Shown one piece after another: positions 30,748 through 39,389 of a stretch of 64,000 bases of DNA; positions within the stretch are counted from its first letter, which is position 1, and each line of letters begins with the position of its first letter. Made by a program: the position numbers and the translations under genes. Location: NCBI RefSeq assembly GCF_963666015.1, contig NZ_OY762555.1, positions 868,001 to 932,000 of the forward strand, read 5' to 3'. The notes under the pieces are model-generated. The model ran no database searches, was not told where the DNA came from, and was given only the letters and a program-made list of their open reading frames with translations. Origin of the DNA: an uncultured Sphaerochaeta sp. Its GTDB lineage: Bacteria; Spirochaetota; Spirochaetia; Sphaerochaetales; Sphaerochaetaceae.

Positions 30748-31613
30748 TCCAATTCCTCCCCCCGACTCAGTCGGACATAGATGGAAGCAGCAAGGAGACC
30801 AAACATGGACATGATGAATGCAACTGCTGCGGCTTTACCGGTCTGGAACGTAGTGAAGTAGCTGTTCGCATAGGTGCTGAGCATTTCTGTGGCACGTGCT
30901 GGACCACCTCCAGTGAGCAAATACACATAGTCAAAGGTCATGAAGCTGAAGATGATGATCATAATGAACATAAGTTTCATGGTTGTCTTGATATTGGGAT
31001 AATAGATGTACTTGAATTGTTGCCAGAAAGAGCAGCCTTCCAGAACAGAAGCTTCAATCTGATCTTCAGGTGTTTGTCGTAGTGCTGCAAAATAGACAAC
31101 CATCAAGAACCCCCAGTAGTGCCAAATATCCACTCCAGCTACTGCGTACAGTGCTGTCTTGGTATTTCCGAGAGGAGCCCCGAAATTGAATCCATGGGAA
31201 TTCAAATATCCAATAAGTCCTGAAACTGGATTGAATATGATATTGAGCCAGAGCATCGCGTTGGTAACCGGGGCCAATATGTACGGCATAATGAAAACTG
31301 CTTGGTATGCCTTATATGTTCTTCTCGCATAGAGAAGAAAAAAGGAGGTAAGCAATCCAATACCTACAGGAATGGTTAGGAACAGGACGGTCCAGATTAC
31401 ATTGTTCTTAAGAGCTCTCCAGAAAATCTCATCATTCACCATCTCTTTAAAATTCTGGAGTCCGATCCAGTTATAATTTGCCGAGACACCGTTCCAATCA
31501 GTAAACCCATAAAAAATGGTCATCACTCCCGGAACTAATATGATAAAAACACTCAGGAGCAACCCTGGTAATATAAACAGATAATCTGTCCAGTACATTC
31601 TATTGGTACGCAT
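30744..31613 (-). CDS. ABC transporter permease, MalF type
   Basis: A 289-residue inner-membrane permease with the MalF-type N-terminus (WTDYLFILPGLLLSVFIILV) and an EAA-like loop in which the usual EAA-x3-G is changed to EASVLEGCSFWQQFKYIYYP. It pairs with the MalG-type permease. The gap to the binding-protein gene is 75 bases and holds an imperfect GGGTTGGG-rich hairpin on the minus strand (about 31643-31670). Confidence 0.92.
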   Translation of the reverse strand: MRTNRMYWTDYLFILPGLLLSVFIILVPGVMTIFYGFTDWNGVSANYNWIGLQNFKEMVNDEIFWRALKNNVIWTVLFLTIPVGIGLLTSFFLLYARRTYKAYQAVFIMPYILAPVTNAMLWLNIIFNPVSGLIGYLNSHGFNFGAPLGNTKTALYAVAGVDIWHYWGFLMVVYFAALRQTPEDQIEASVLEGCSFWQQFKYIYYPNIKTTMKLMFIMIIIFSFMTFDYVYLLTGGGPARATEMLSTYANSYFTTFQTGKAAAVAFIMSMFGLLAASIYVRLSRGEELE

Positions 31614-31688
31614 AAGAACCTTCTTTTACCTACATGATATGGTTGGGCAAGGGAATCCCCTACCCAACCGTAAGTGAAACATCAATTT

Positions 31689-33083
31689 CTACAATGCTGG
31701 CTGGGGAATATTTGGGATGGAACCTTTTGCTGCATCCTTTGCATATTCACTTGCCACTGTCTTAAGGAAATTGGCACTACTCTGGTCATTCAACCATACG
31801 CGGTCGATATCGATCAGGGCAGCCTGGGTCAATGGAGGGAAGAAGGTGGAAATATGGATTCCAAAATTCCGTGCATCAACTGCTGCATACATCGACTGCA
31901 CTGCTTTTACAAACTCTATAGAGAGCTTGCTGTAGCCTGTGGTATCAGGGTTGAATTCCTTCAGTGGAAGTGCCCAGTAACCAGGCCATACCTTGGCAAG
32001 GGTCTGAGCAAAATCGCTGGTCATCATCATATCGATGATCTTTGCAGCTTCATCCGGATTCTTGGACCCAGCCCAGATGGAGAAGGAGTTGACTGTTCCA
32101 AGTACATAGCTCTGAGTCTCGATCGATGGATCCATCGGGAATACTACGAAACCAAGATTTTCCGCCTTGTCTCCTTGGAAATAGGGATTCATGAACTGGA
32201 AGGCCATTGATGGTCCAACGAAGAATGCGGCCTTATCAGCGGCAAGAAGTTGGCAGGATTCATCAAAGTTCAGGTTGGAATAATCAATGGTGAGGTTTCC
32301 GTTCTGCATCTTTCCAGATAAGTACCCCTTCTGATACCATGACGCTGACTTCTCTACTGCTTTCTGGAAGACAGGATCAGTCCAGCTCATTTCACCAGTA
32401 ACAGCTTTATAGACATTCTGGGGACCTGCAATTGCATTCATGAAAATGGTCGAGTAATTCTCATTGACAGGCTTCCATCCCTTGTTTCCGGTGACAGAAG
32501 CATAGTAACCGTGTTTGTGTGCTGCATCCATGAATGCTTCAAGTTCAGCAAGTGTGGACGGCTCTGTCTTGGGTAGTGAGGGTTCCTTACTACGGAGGTC
32601 ATTCAATACCTTTTTATTATAGAATACTCCCATCGTTATGGTACCACCAGGAAGGCTGTACAATTTACCACCTACCTTACCAGCTTCATAGATGGGTTCT
32701 AGAATTCTGTCATTCCATCCATACTTTTCTGCATAGGCGGTCATATCAACCAATTTACCTGCTTGTGCATACTGACTGACAAATGCTGGTCCAGATCCAT
32801 AGACAACATCGGGAGCATTGCCTCCTTCAGCTGCCAATGCTGTAGCAATGTTGTTGTCAACCGCATTGTCATAGGTGATGACCAACTCATAGGCATCCTG
32901 TGATTCGTTGTATGGCTTGATCAAGGCATCCTCGAGGGCCATACGATACTCAGGTGCTGCACCCCAGAACCACATGGTAATCTGTTCGCGCTCACTACTC
33001 TCTGCTGATCCTCCAGCAAACACGCTGGATACGGTAAAGAGCAATACCAATCCAACCAAAGCAATCTTCCTCATGTTTTTCAT
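31689..33083 (-). CDS. Extracellular solute-binding protein of the N-glycoside operon
   Basis: A 464-residue family 1 binding protein. The signal peptide MKNMRKIALVGLVLLFTVSS ends in VFA before GGSAESS, the same style as the lactose-type binding protein, with no lipobox. The start at 33083 has AGGAGG six bases upstream. A frame extension to 33122 has no ribosome site. It is the first gene of an 11-gene minus-strand operon and is divergent from the GntR regulator gene. Sequence alone does not give the ligand. Confidence 0.92.
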   Translation of the reverse strand: MKNMRKIALVGLVLLFTVSSVFAGGSAESSEREQITMWFWGAAPEYRMALEDALIKPYNESQDAYELVITYDNAVDNNIATALAAEGGNAPDVVYGSGPAFVSQYAQAGKLVDMTAYAEKYGWNDRILEPIYEAGKVGGKLYSLPGGTITMGVFYNKKVLNDLRSKEPSLPKTEPSTLAELEAFMDAAHKHGYYASVTGNKGWKPVNENYSTIFMNAIAGPQNVYKAVTGEMSWTDPVFQKAVEKSASWYQKGYLSGKMQNGNLTIDYSNLNFDESCQLLAADKAAFFVGPSMAFQFMNPYFQGDKAENLGFVVFPMDPSIETQSYVLGTVNSFSIWAGSKNPDEAAKIIDMMMTSDFAQTLAKVWPGYWALPLKEFNPDTTGYSKLSIEFVKAVQSMYAAVDARNFGIHISTFFPPLTQAALIDIDRVWLNDQSSANFLKTVASEYAKDAAKGSIPNIPQPAL

Positions 33084-33402
33084 GGAAGTCCTCCTAGCTT
33101 TTGCAGTCCAAGACTGCATCATTTACGAATTTACTTGCACGATTGGTAAAAATCATTAATAATGAAATCAACCTATATACATGTTAACACAGCTTTATAG
33201 CTTGAAAAGAAAAAGATTATAGAAACATACAAATTTTGGAAACTTATAATATTTCTGTTTTACGAAATTTTCATTATATTTTTTTAGTTTTTTATAAATA
33301 TAGATATTTATTTTTATTTTTTTGATAAATCTATGTACTCTTAGCGAGTTCTCTACTAAATAACCTGTATAGCTCGACTATACATTGAAGGATGTAACCA
33401 AT
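33084..33402. promoter_or_regulatory. AT-rich divergent control region of the N-glycoside operon
   Basis: A 319-base stretch between the binding-protein gene and the GntR gene, rich in A and T between 33130 and 33340. It must carry the promoter of the 11-gene operon, but no clear -35/-10 pair could be fixed on the minus strand. The only strong element is the palindrome at 33366-33384. No gene is seen. Confidence 0.5.
33366..33384. promoter_or_regulatory. Candidate GntR-family operator
   Basis: A perfect palindrome TGTATAG-CTCGA-CTATACA, 19 bases long, ending 18 bases before the regulator ATG. Its size and symmetry suit the dimeric HutC/GntR regulator encoded next to it. TATACA in its right arm may double as the -10 box, suggesting self-repression. 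Confidence 0.65.
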
Positions 33403-34200
33403 ATGGCACGAGAACACACACTTGACCGTATTACGATCAGAAAACGTGAAATCGATACAGCATCACCAGTCCCCATTTATCATCAAATTGCGACCGATAT
33501 CAAATTACTCTTCTCAATTGAACGTTGGACGATTGGATCCAGGATCCCCTCTGAGCAAGCACTCTCTGAAGCCTATGGCGTAAGTCGGGTTACCCTTCGC
33601 CAAGCTCTCTCCGAACTGGAAAAAGAAGGTTTTATCAAAAAGATTAACGGAGTCGGTTCAGTCCTTTCCGCATCACCTATTCCCGTGGCCCAAACACTGA
33701 ACCTTCCAGGAATCTCAGAAAGTAGAGACCCAGATAATCCACGCAGTAATTTCAATGCGAAAGTACTCGACCTACAGATGACAGGACCGTCAAAACCTAT
33801 CAATGAATATCTTGGGTTGAATGATCGACAAAGCTTGATTTATGTACGGAGACTCTTTCTACGTGATGATAAGCCGGTTGCAATCAATATGTCCTGGCTT
33901 AACCCTCAAATGGTTCCTGGAATACTTGAAAAAGGCATGGTGGACAACAGCATGACAAAAACACTTCGCTCTTATGGGTTGAGAGCACATTCAATCTCAA
34001 ACACCATAGAACCTATCCACTGCACACAAGCAGAGATGAAACTCTTGGAGATTGGGTACAATGTACCGATTCTCATGGTCTCTTCCCTCTCCTACATAGA
34101 CTCTGAGGAACCTTTGGAGTTCTCCAAAACCATCTGGAGAGGAGACCGGATAAAGTTCAAGGTAAATGTAAATCGAGAGGATAGTCCTCTCACCAAGTAA
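33403..34200 (+). CDS. GntR-family transcriptional regulator with UTRA ligand domain
   Basis: A 265-residue regulator. Residues 20-90 form the GntR winged helix (PVPIYHQIATDIK then PSEQALSEAYGVSRVTLRQA), and residues 105-255 form a UTRA effector domain with PVAINMSWLNP and a final segment that includes EPLEFSKTIWRGDRIKF. HutC-type regulators with UTRA domains usually bind a pathway sugar phosphate or substrate and repress transport and catabolic genes. The ATG at 33403 follows AAGGA by ten bases. A TTG at 33385 is a less likely start. It faces the 11-gene operon, its probable target. Confidence 0.94.
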   Translation: MAREHTLDRITIRKREIDTASPVPIYHQIATDIKLLFSIERWTIGSRIPSEQALSEAYGVSRVTLRQALSELEKEGFIKKINGVGSVLSASPIPVAQTLNLPGISESRDPDNPRSNFNAKVLDLQMTGPSKPINEYLGLNDRQSLIYVRRLFLRDDKPVAINMSWLNPQMVPGILEKGMVDNSMTKTLRSYGLRAHSISNTIEPIHCTQAEMKLLEIGYNVPILMVSSLSYIDSEEPLEFSKTIWRGDRIKFKVNVNREDSPLTK

Positions 34201-34202
34201 TA

Positions 34203-34592
34203 TCAGTTCTGCAGAGCGCTTTCATCCACCTGGGCATCAACGGCTGCCCTGCTGATGGATTCAATTCCGTTCAGGCAACCTGCCTTGGTGGTATACCCGT
34301 CCTCAGCCATAGCGACATTCAAGCCGTTTGAAGCCAAGAGCCGGTATCGATATTTCCCAGCGCTGTCAAAATACACCTCATACTTAGGGTATTTTAGCGA
34401 AGGACCTGGTTTTTGCAACGTCTGGTCCTCTATCGGGGAGAGGGCATTCTTCTTGATTGTCTCCACACCTTCCCTGCAAGTAGCAAGACTTGAGTAGTTC
34501 TTGCTGGTAAGGACCGTCTGATAGTTTGCAGCTTGAAGGCTGAACCGATAAAACCCCTTTGGGGTCTTGGTAATAATGAATCTTCCTGACAT
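34203..34592 (-). CDS. DUF1508 (YegP-like) tandem-repeat protein
   Basis: A 129-residue cytoplasmic protein made of two DUF1508 repeats: GRFIITKTPKGFYRFSLQA near residue 3 and YEVYFDSAGKYRYRLLASNG near residue 70, each followed by a Tyr/Ser-rich strand and a Cys-containing helix (CREGVETIKKNA, CLNGIESISRAA). The family is widespread, and E. coli YegP is of unknown function. AAGGAG lies six bases before the ATG at 34592. The stop lies two bases past the convergent GntR gene. Confidence 0.88.
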   Translation of the reverse strand: MSGRFIITKTPKGFYRFSLQAANYQTVLTSKNYSSLATCREGVETIKKNALSPIEDQTLQKPGPSLKYPKYEVYFDSAGKYRYRLLASNGLNVAMAEDGYTTKAGCLNGIESISRAAVDAQVDESALQN

Positions 34593-34679
34593 AGACCACT
34601 CCTTCTTTGGTGTTATGTTCAGTATAGGAATGAGGCTGAATAAAAAGCAAGAAGCAGACAATGGTTCCCATACATAGCC

Positions 34680-34708
34680 TTGACCAACACCAATTCAACG
34701 CCTACTAT
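34680..34708 (+). promoter_or_regulatory. Promoter of the cobalamin-controlled TonB operon
   Basis: TTGACC (34680-34685) and TACTAT (34703-34708) with a 17-base spacer. The predicted start near 34715 coincides with the first stem of the riboswitch. Confidence 0.75.
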
Positions 34709-34714
34709 GCTAAT

Positions 34715-34855
34715 TGCTGGATCTGGAAAAACGGAACGGGGTGTGATTCCCCGGCGGTCCCGCCACTGTAATCGATGATGAAAGCAGACGATGCCATTGT
34801 CCCTTTGAGGACGAGAAGGCCTGTCAGTAAGAAGAGTCGTAAGCCAGGAGACGTT
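34715..34855 (+). promoter_or_regulatory. Cobalamin (AdoCbl-type) riboswitch
   Basis: The conserved core is readable: GGGGTGTGATTCCCCGG-type stem, then GGTCCCGCCACTGTAATCG (34757-34774), a variable arm, and the B12-box AAGCCAGGAGACG (34841-34853). It lies 130 bases before the start of a BtuB-like receptor gene. Binding of cobalamin would switch off expression of the receptor and the TonB motor genes behind it. Confidence 0.93.
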
Positions 34856-34984
34856 TCCAGAAAACAATTCTTCGTGGAGAAAGAAACAGCAAACAGTAAG
34901 TTTCTACCTTCTGGGTATCGCTTGCTCCCGTGCATATACTATTTCCACGCAGAAAAACCAGACATCACTCTCTGGAGGCTCTTC

Positions 34985-36862
34985 ATGCAGAAGCGCGGAA
35001 TCTTCTCTCTGGTCCTGTTGCTCACCTTCTCTATGCTCTTTGCGACACAGGATGCCATTGACCTCGGAACAGCATATGAACTCGTCATTGCTGAAACACC
35101 ACTTTCCGAAGCTGAAACCAATACAGCTTCGTCTGTTTCGATTATCACGCAAGAACAAATCTCGGCATACAACGCACAGACAACTGCTGAATTGGTAGGA
35201 AAGGCTATAGGAACTTCCTTCAACTCTGTTGGAAGTCTAGGTTCGCTTCAAACCGTTGTTATCCGTGGGGCAACTTCTTCCAAAAACCTCATCTATCTTG
35301 ATGGAGTGCTTCTCTCCTCTGCCCATGACGGGACAGTGGACCTATCCATCATTCCCATTGACATCATTGAACGGATCGAAATTGTCAAAAGTGGACCTGG
35401 CAACTTAGGCAGGACCAATGCAATCGGGGGAATGGTCAATATCATAACGAAGAGAGGACAGCAAAGTGAAACACCATTCTCACTCTCCTTTGAAAACGGG
35501 TCCTTTCTTCCTCTCACCCACGGTACAGATGAACGGAATTGGCTCTCTTTGGTAGATAGTCAGAAACTCAACCTTACCTATACGAACAATGGTCTTGTTG
35601 CAACCGTAGGGGGACTTGCGGCCCAGAATAGCTACACCTATCAGGACGGTAGCGATACTCGTAAGCTTAGGGAGAATGCAGAAGTATTTGAGTGGCATGG
35701 AGCTGTAAACTTCGATACAAACATTTCAGAAAACCTACAGTTTACTACCCAGAACTTGGTCAACTACAAGAACCTTGGTGTTCCCGGCGGACTATCCTTC
35801 GGCCTTACTCCGGAGGACTACCAAAAGGATCTGTTTGTTTCTACCACCAATGCCATGGAGATAGAAAATGCAAGCGAATTGCTTGAAACCATCGCTGCCC
35901 GACTGCATTACGGCTATGGACAGACGTTCTATCATGACGACGACTATCAGGACAGTACACACAACAAACACACAGCATCAGCACAGCTGGGAGCGACGTG
36001 GGGACTGGGACAATCGTATGCTCTGACCACCGATTTTCTTTACAATCTTGACTATGTTGACAGTACTGATGTCGGTGAAAACAGCCGACAGACCATTTCG
36101 ACAGCTGCTCATGGAAGTCTCTACTTTAAGGATGGCAGTATCTCAATCCATCCCAGTGTGAATGTCGCCTATCTCAGTGACCTGGAAACATTCTCTCCCA
36201 ATGCTTCAATAGGCGCCATCCTCTCTCTTGCAAAGAGCTCAGAACTGACTGCCACTCTCAGTTATGCTGAGAATGTACCTACATTCTCGCAACTCTACTG
36301 GCCCTTTATGGGAAATCCCAACCTGAAGACAGAGAAAGGTCTGAATGGGGAATTTGGTATATCATCAACCAATGGATCAATCACCTATGAGGGTACATTG
36401 TTTGGCAGAAATATCTATAATGACATCGCCTACGATGCATCATGGACTCCACAGAACATTGCTCACAGCTTCTACCTTGGCACTGAACAATCAGTGGAGC
36501 TTGAACTTGCAGAACAAATCACCTTACAAGCAAGCTATCTCTACAACAAGAGTTATGATCTCTCAAGTGGAAACACTTTTGCTGATGATGTGGAAGTTTC
36601 CAATGTCCGTAAGCATACAGTCAAGACTGCTTTGTTCTTCTCCCAGGATCAATTTGAAGGCAGCGTAAGTGCAGAATACCTGGGAAGCACCAGTTCGCTC
36701 GAGCAGGCTTTCCTGATCAATCTGAGTGCAAGCATCCAAGCAACCGATGCTCTGAAGGCATATGTTGCTGTGGACAACCTACTGAACACAGAGTACGAAC
36801 TTACTAGTGGTTATCCCATGCCAGGAACAAAGATCAGAATTGGAGGAACCGTACGGTTTTAA
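34985..36862 (+). CDS. btuB: TonB-dependent cobalamin receptor (BtuB-like)
   Basis: A 625-residue outer-membrane receptor, close to the 614 of E. coli BtuB. A signal peptide (MQKRGIFSLVLLLTFSMLFA) is followed by a plug domain with SSVSIITQEQISAYNAQTT, VVIRGATSSKNLIYLDGV and the conserved IERIEIVKSGPG, then a beta-barrel ending in RIGGTVRF with a terminal Phe. The start at 34985 has GGAGG upstream; the frame reads back into the riboswitch but cannot be coding there. The riboswitch upstream argues for corrinoid transport. Genes for the TonB motor follow within three bases. Confidence 0.93.
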   Translation: MQKRGIFSLVLLLTFSMLFATQDAIDLGTAYELVIAETPLSEAETNTASSVSIITQEQISAYNAQTTAELVGKAIGTSFNSVGSLGSLQTVVIRGATSSKNLIYLDGVLLSSAHDGTVDLSIIPIDIIERIEIVKSGPGNLGRTNAIGGMVNIITKRGQQSETPFSLSFENGSFLPLTHGTDERNWLSLVDSQKLNLTYTNNGLVATVGGLAAQNSYTYQDGSDTRKLRENAEVFEWHGAVNFDTNISENLQFTTQNLVNYKNLGVPGGLSFGLTPEDYQKDLFVSTTNAMEIENASELLETIAARLHYGYGQTFYHDDDYQDSTHNKHTASAQLGATWGLGQSYALTTDFLYNLDYVDSTDVGENSRQTISTAAHGSLYFKDGSISIHPSVNVAYLSDLETFSPNASIGAILSLAKSSELTATLSYAENVPTFSQLYWPFMGNPNLKTEKGLNGEFGISSTNGSITYEGTLFGRNIYNDIAYDASWTPQNIAHSFYLGTEQSVELELAEQITLQASYLYNKSYDLSSGNTFADDVEVSNVRKHTVKTALFFSQDQFEGSVSAEYLGSTSSLEQAFLINLSASIQATDALKAYVAVDNLLNTEYELTSGYPMPGTKIRIGGTVRF

Positions 36863-36865
36863 CCT

Positions 36866-37282
36866 ATGGAAATAACCAATCTGATTCTGATCATGAAAAA
36901 GGGCGGAGCGGTCATGTGGCCGCTCTATGCCCTGCTGGTTCTCTCGTTGGTACTTAGTATTGAACGAGGAATTACCCTGTTCCTTATCTGGAAAAACCAC
37001 TCGAGAATGTATAAGCGAGAATTTGAACCTGTACTCTCTATTCTGGATCTTATTGCCATGATCGCTCCGGTCATTGGATTCCTGGGGACCGTAACAGGCA
37101 TGATCAATGCATTCAGATCGGTGGCTGAGGCATCTTCAGTACAACTTCAAATCATTGCCTCAGGGCTGTATGAAGCTCTCTATACAACGGCATTTGGCTT
37201 GATAATCTCCATTTTAGCTACAATCAGCAGTTTCATACTTGAGACTGTAAGTACAATGTTATGCGAAACCGAAGAAACCTAG
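36866..37282 (+). CDS. exbB: Compact ExbB/TolQ-like motor protein
   Basis: A 138-residue inner-membrane protein with three hydrophobic segments (about residues 17-42, 62-85 and 98-125). The MotA/TolQ/ExbB signature is present in the last two: IAPVIGFLGTVTGMINAF and LYTTAFGLIISILATI. It is much shorter than the 220-240 residues of enteric ExbB, lacking most of the cytoplasmic domain. It begins three bases after the receptor stop and overlaps the first exbD by 22 bases. It would form the proton channel that energises TonB. Confidence 0.85.
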   Translation: MEITNLILIMKKGGAVMWPLYALLVLSLVLSIERGITLFLIWKNHSRMYKREFEPVLSILDLIAMIAPVIGFLGTVTGMINAFRSVAEASSVQLQIIASGLYEALYTTAFGLIISILATISSFILETVSTMLCETEET

Positions 37283-37617
37283 GGCAACCAAGTGACATTG
37301 CCTTTCTCCTGATCATCTTCTTCCTGCTTCTCTCAGGTATCGCTTCTTCGGGGAGTATACCCATCTCACTTGAGAGTACAGTACCTACCGAAAATCCTGG
37401 AACAGCATTCACCACTCTCACCATTCTGAAGGATGGATCGATACTTCTAGGTAATGAAACGCTAGAATTACAATCTATTGCTAAGCTCATCGCATCAGCC
37501 AAACATGTTTCCATCATAGTAGAAAGAAACACTTCCTGGCAGCATGTAGTTTCCCTCCTTTCTATTATTGAGCAGCAGAGCACGGCATCCTTCTCCCTGG
37601 AGCTTTCCGATGAATAA
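37261..37617 (+). CDS. exbD: ExbD/TolR-like protein, first copy
   Basis: A 118-residue inner-membrane protein with one N-terminal membrane helix. The helix has the ExbD pattern PSDIAFLLIIFFLLLSG, in which Asp12 corresponds to the proton-carrying Asp25 of E. coli ExbD. The periplasmic domain has the typical strand order (TLTILKDGSILLGNETL, then SIIVERNTSWQHVVSLLSII). It overlaps exbB and is followed by a second copy of the same length. Confidence 0.86.
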   Translation: MRNRRNLGQPSDIAFLLIIFFLLLSGIASSGSIPISLESTVPTENPGTAFTTLTILKDGSILLGNETLELQSIAKLIASAKHVSIIVERNTSWQHVVSLLSIIEQQSTASFSLELSDE

Positions 37618-37966
37618 AAAGTACCGGAATGGTCCCAGTTCCACAATTACTGACATTGCTTTCCTCTTGCTCTTGTTCTTTCTCATCCTTGCCATCAGCA
37701 CACAACAGACACCCGTTCCACTGGAAGCAGCCTCCACAAACGCAGAGATTCTGGAAGATACAAACATTGCAACAATTGTTGTTTCTCATACTGGAGAACT
37801 CTTCATGGATGGCACTCCCACTACCCTTGAATCTATCCCAAACAAAATTGAATATGCATTACTTGCAGACAGAAACACTCCTTATGAAATCATCCATCCG
37901 ATCATCACGTTTTTGAAAGGACGTGGTGTTGGTACGCTATATTGTCTTGTGGAGGACCAGCCATGA
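37610..37966 (+). CDS. exbD: ExbD/TolR-like protein, second copy
   Basis: A 118-residue ExbD paralogue. The membrane helix TITDIAFLLLLFFLILAIS carries Asp15 at the proton-channel position, and the periplasmic domain has TIVVSHTGELFMDGTPTTLE and a late VGTLYCLVEDQP. The start at 37610 overlaps the first exbD by eight bases. Two ExbD genes beside one ExbB occur in several TonB loci, and the second may form a heterodimer with the first. Confidence 0.86.
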   Translation: MNKKYRNGPSSTITDIAFLLLLFFLILAISTQQTPVPLEAASTNAEILEDTNIATIVVSHTGELFMDGTPTTLESIPNKIEYALLADRNTPYEIIHPIITFLKGRGVGTLYCLVEDQP

Positions 37967-38625
37967 CACCGAGGCAAAGAGTATTCCTTATTGTTGTCTT
38001 GGTATTTCTCTCAATACTGATCCTGTTTATCCCGTTGAAAAGAGATGAAGGAGAAGTAGTCGAAACAGAGAAAGAAATGACTCCAATAGCCATGCTCTCA
38101 ATGGATCGATTACTGGCCTCTCCTCGTATACCTGTGGAGACAGTGAAAGAATCAAACGCACTTGACGAAGAGCCTATTTCTGCTTCAGCACCTACGTTAC
38201 CTGTTTCTGCCAAAGAAAAAACAGAGAAAAAAGAAGAAACAAGTCAAAGGCCAGAGCAAAACACTCCGCCATACGATACCCTCGAGGAAGAGGAACAGGA
38301 AAACCCAGGAGAGGATGGATATTATTACACGATTGACATGGTAACAACCCGTCCCCAGTTCGATCTTTCCCTACTCGCCTCGAGTATTGTGTACCCTACG
38401 CTTGCAAGACGGCAGGGAAAGGAAGGAACGGTGCTCTTGCGATTGTTCATTGACGAAGAGGGAAAGATTGAGCAGATCATCATAGAGGAAGACCCTGGCT
38501 ATGGTTTTGCGGAGGCAGCCATTGAGGCGTTTGGTACACTCCGAGTCAATCCAGCCATCCTTGGCACGTCGCCCGTACCTGTCACCCTCCTCTACCCGAT
38601 ACGTTTTTCTTTACATAACGAGTAA
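37963..38625 (+). CDS. tonB: TonB energy-transducing protein
   Basis: A 220-residue protein with an N-terminal membrane anchor (RVFLIVVLVFLSILILFIPL), a Glu/Pro/Lys-rich periplasmic spacer (about residues 70-130), and a C-terminal TonB domain with VYPTLARRQGKEGTVLLRLF and the closing FGTLRVNPAILG. It would contact the receptor and pass on energy from ExbB/ExbD. The start overlaps the second exbD as ATGA. Its stop touches the stop of the convergent thioredoxin-like gene without any gap or visible terminator. Confidence 0.88.
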   Translation: MTPRQRVFLIVVLVFLSILILFIPLKRDEGEVVETEKEMTPIAMLSMDRLLASPRIPVETVKESNALDEEPISASAPTLPVSAKEKTEKKEETSQRPEQNTPPYDTLEEEEQENPGEDGYYYTIDMVTTRPQFDLSLLASSIVYPTLARRQGKEGTVLLRLFIDEEGKIEQIIIEEDPGYGFAEAAIEAFGTLRVNPAILGTSPVPVTLLYPIRFSLHNE

Positions 38626-39174
38626 CTACTCAGTGCAAACCGCACAGTCAATGCTCAACAAGGTCTGTAGTTCATACAGGGGACGATCCCTGATGTACTC
38701 ATCTTTCGTTGCACCGTTTGAAGAAGAAAGTATGGTCCCTTCTCGATCAAGCAGGAGAAAACCAGGGACATAGAACTTCTCTTCCCCGAGCAAATCCATC
38801 ACGGCGCTGGCTTCTCTCTCAGAGAAAGGGATGTAAGGAAATAGATACGATCCTTGGTCCAGAAAGGCATGCAGGTTCTCATTCGACTGGTCATTGACGT
38901 GGCCGGCAAAGATGATTTCCAGTTTGTCACCATACATCCGTTTATACAGGGAATATTGCTCTTTCAGCTCTTCTGCATACTCAACACAATACGGACACCA
39001 ATCGGCGGCATAGTAGACAAGCAGGTAATCAGCATTCACCACGACAGGATCGCCCCGCCGGTCATGGACACTCTTTACAATCTTTTCATAGGAGTTCATG
39101 GGTTCACTGGGTATCGTCTTACAACCAGAGAGCAACAAAAGTCCAAGCAGGATTACGGTAAGCATACGTTTCAT
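38626..39174 (-). CDS. Thioredoxin-fold lipoprotein
   Basis: A 182-residue exported protein. The signal peptide ends in the lipobox LLSGC (Cys18), and a thioredoxin-like core follows with the redox motif CPYC at residues 60-63 (YAADWCPYCVEYAEEL) and the cis-Pro strand FYVPGFLLLDREG. A second CxxC (CAVC) is the penultimate segment, which is unusual. It probably reduces or oxidises cysteines in the periplasm. A CsoR-like palindrome 130 bases upstream raises the possibility of copper control. Confidence 0.85.
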   Translation of the reverse strand: MKRMLTVILLGLLLLSGCKTIPSEPMNSYEKIVKSVHDRRGDPVVVNADYLLVYYAADWCPYCVEYAEELKEQYSLYKRMYGDKLEIIFAGHVNDQSNENLHAFLDQGSYLFPYIPFSEREASAVMDLLGEEKFYVPGFLLLDREGTILSSSNGATKDEYIRDRPLYELQTLLSIDCAVCTE

Positions 39175-39303
39175 GGTAATAATTTCCTTTATTCACAGAA
39201 CTGAAATCTATTGTAACTGAAGCACGGGTGAAAGAAAACCAAAAATAATCATGAACCATTAATTGGTAACTACACAGCACTGGCAAATACACATCAATTC
39301 ATC

Positions 39304-39322
39304 ATACACCATGGGGGTATGA
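39304..39322. promoter_or_regulatory. Weaker CsoR-like palindrome between the thioredoxin and csoR genes
   Basis: CATACACCATGGGGGTATG matches 14 of 19 bases of the csoR operator at 39397-39415 and keeps the ATAC...GGGGGTAT frame. It could serve the divergent thioredoxin-like gene or be a second csoR operator. Confidence 0.35.
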
Positions 39323-39389
39323 AATATTCGAACAGCATCAAAACGCACTTGAAGGCTCTTATGAAGGTATTTATTCGTATGTTCCCTAC

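Noticed and set aside
34775..34984. A 70-codon N-terminal extension of the TonB receptor
   Set aside because: It is encoded by the cobalamin riboswitch and precedes a normal signal peptide that starts at 34985.
39304..39322. Treating the third CsoR-like palindrome as a firm operator
   Set aside because: Only 14 of 19 positions match and no convincing promoter overlaps it. Kept as a low-confidence site only.
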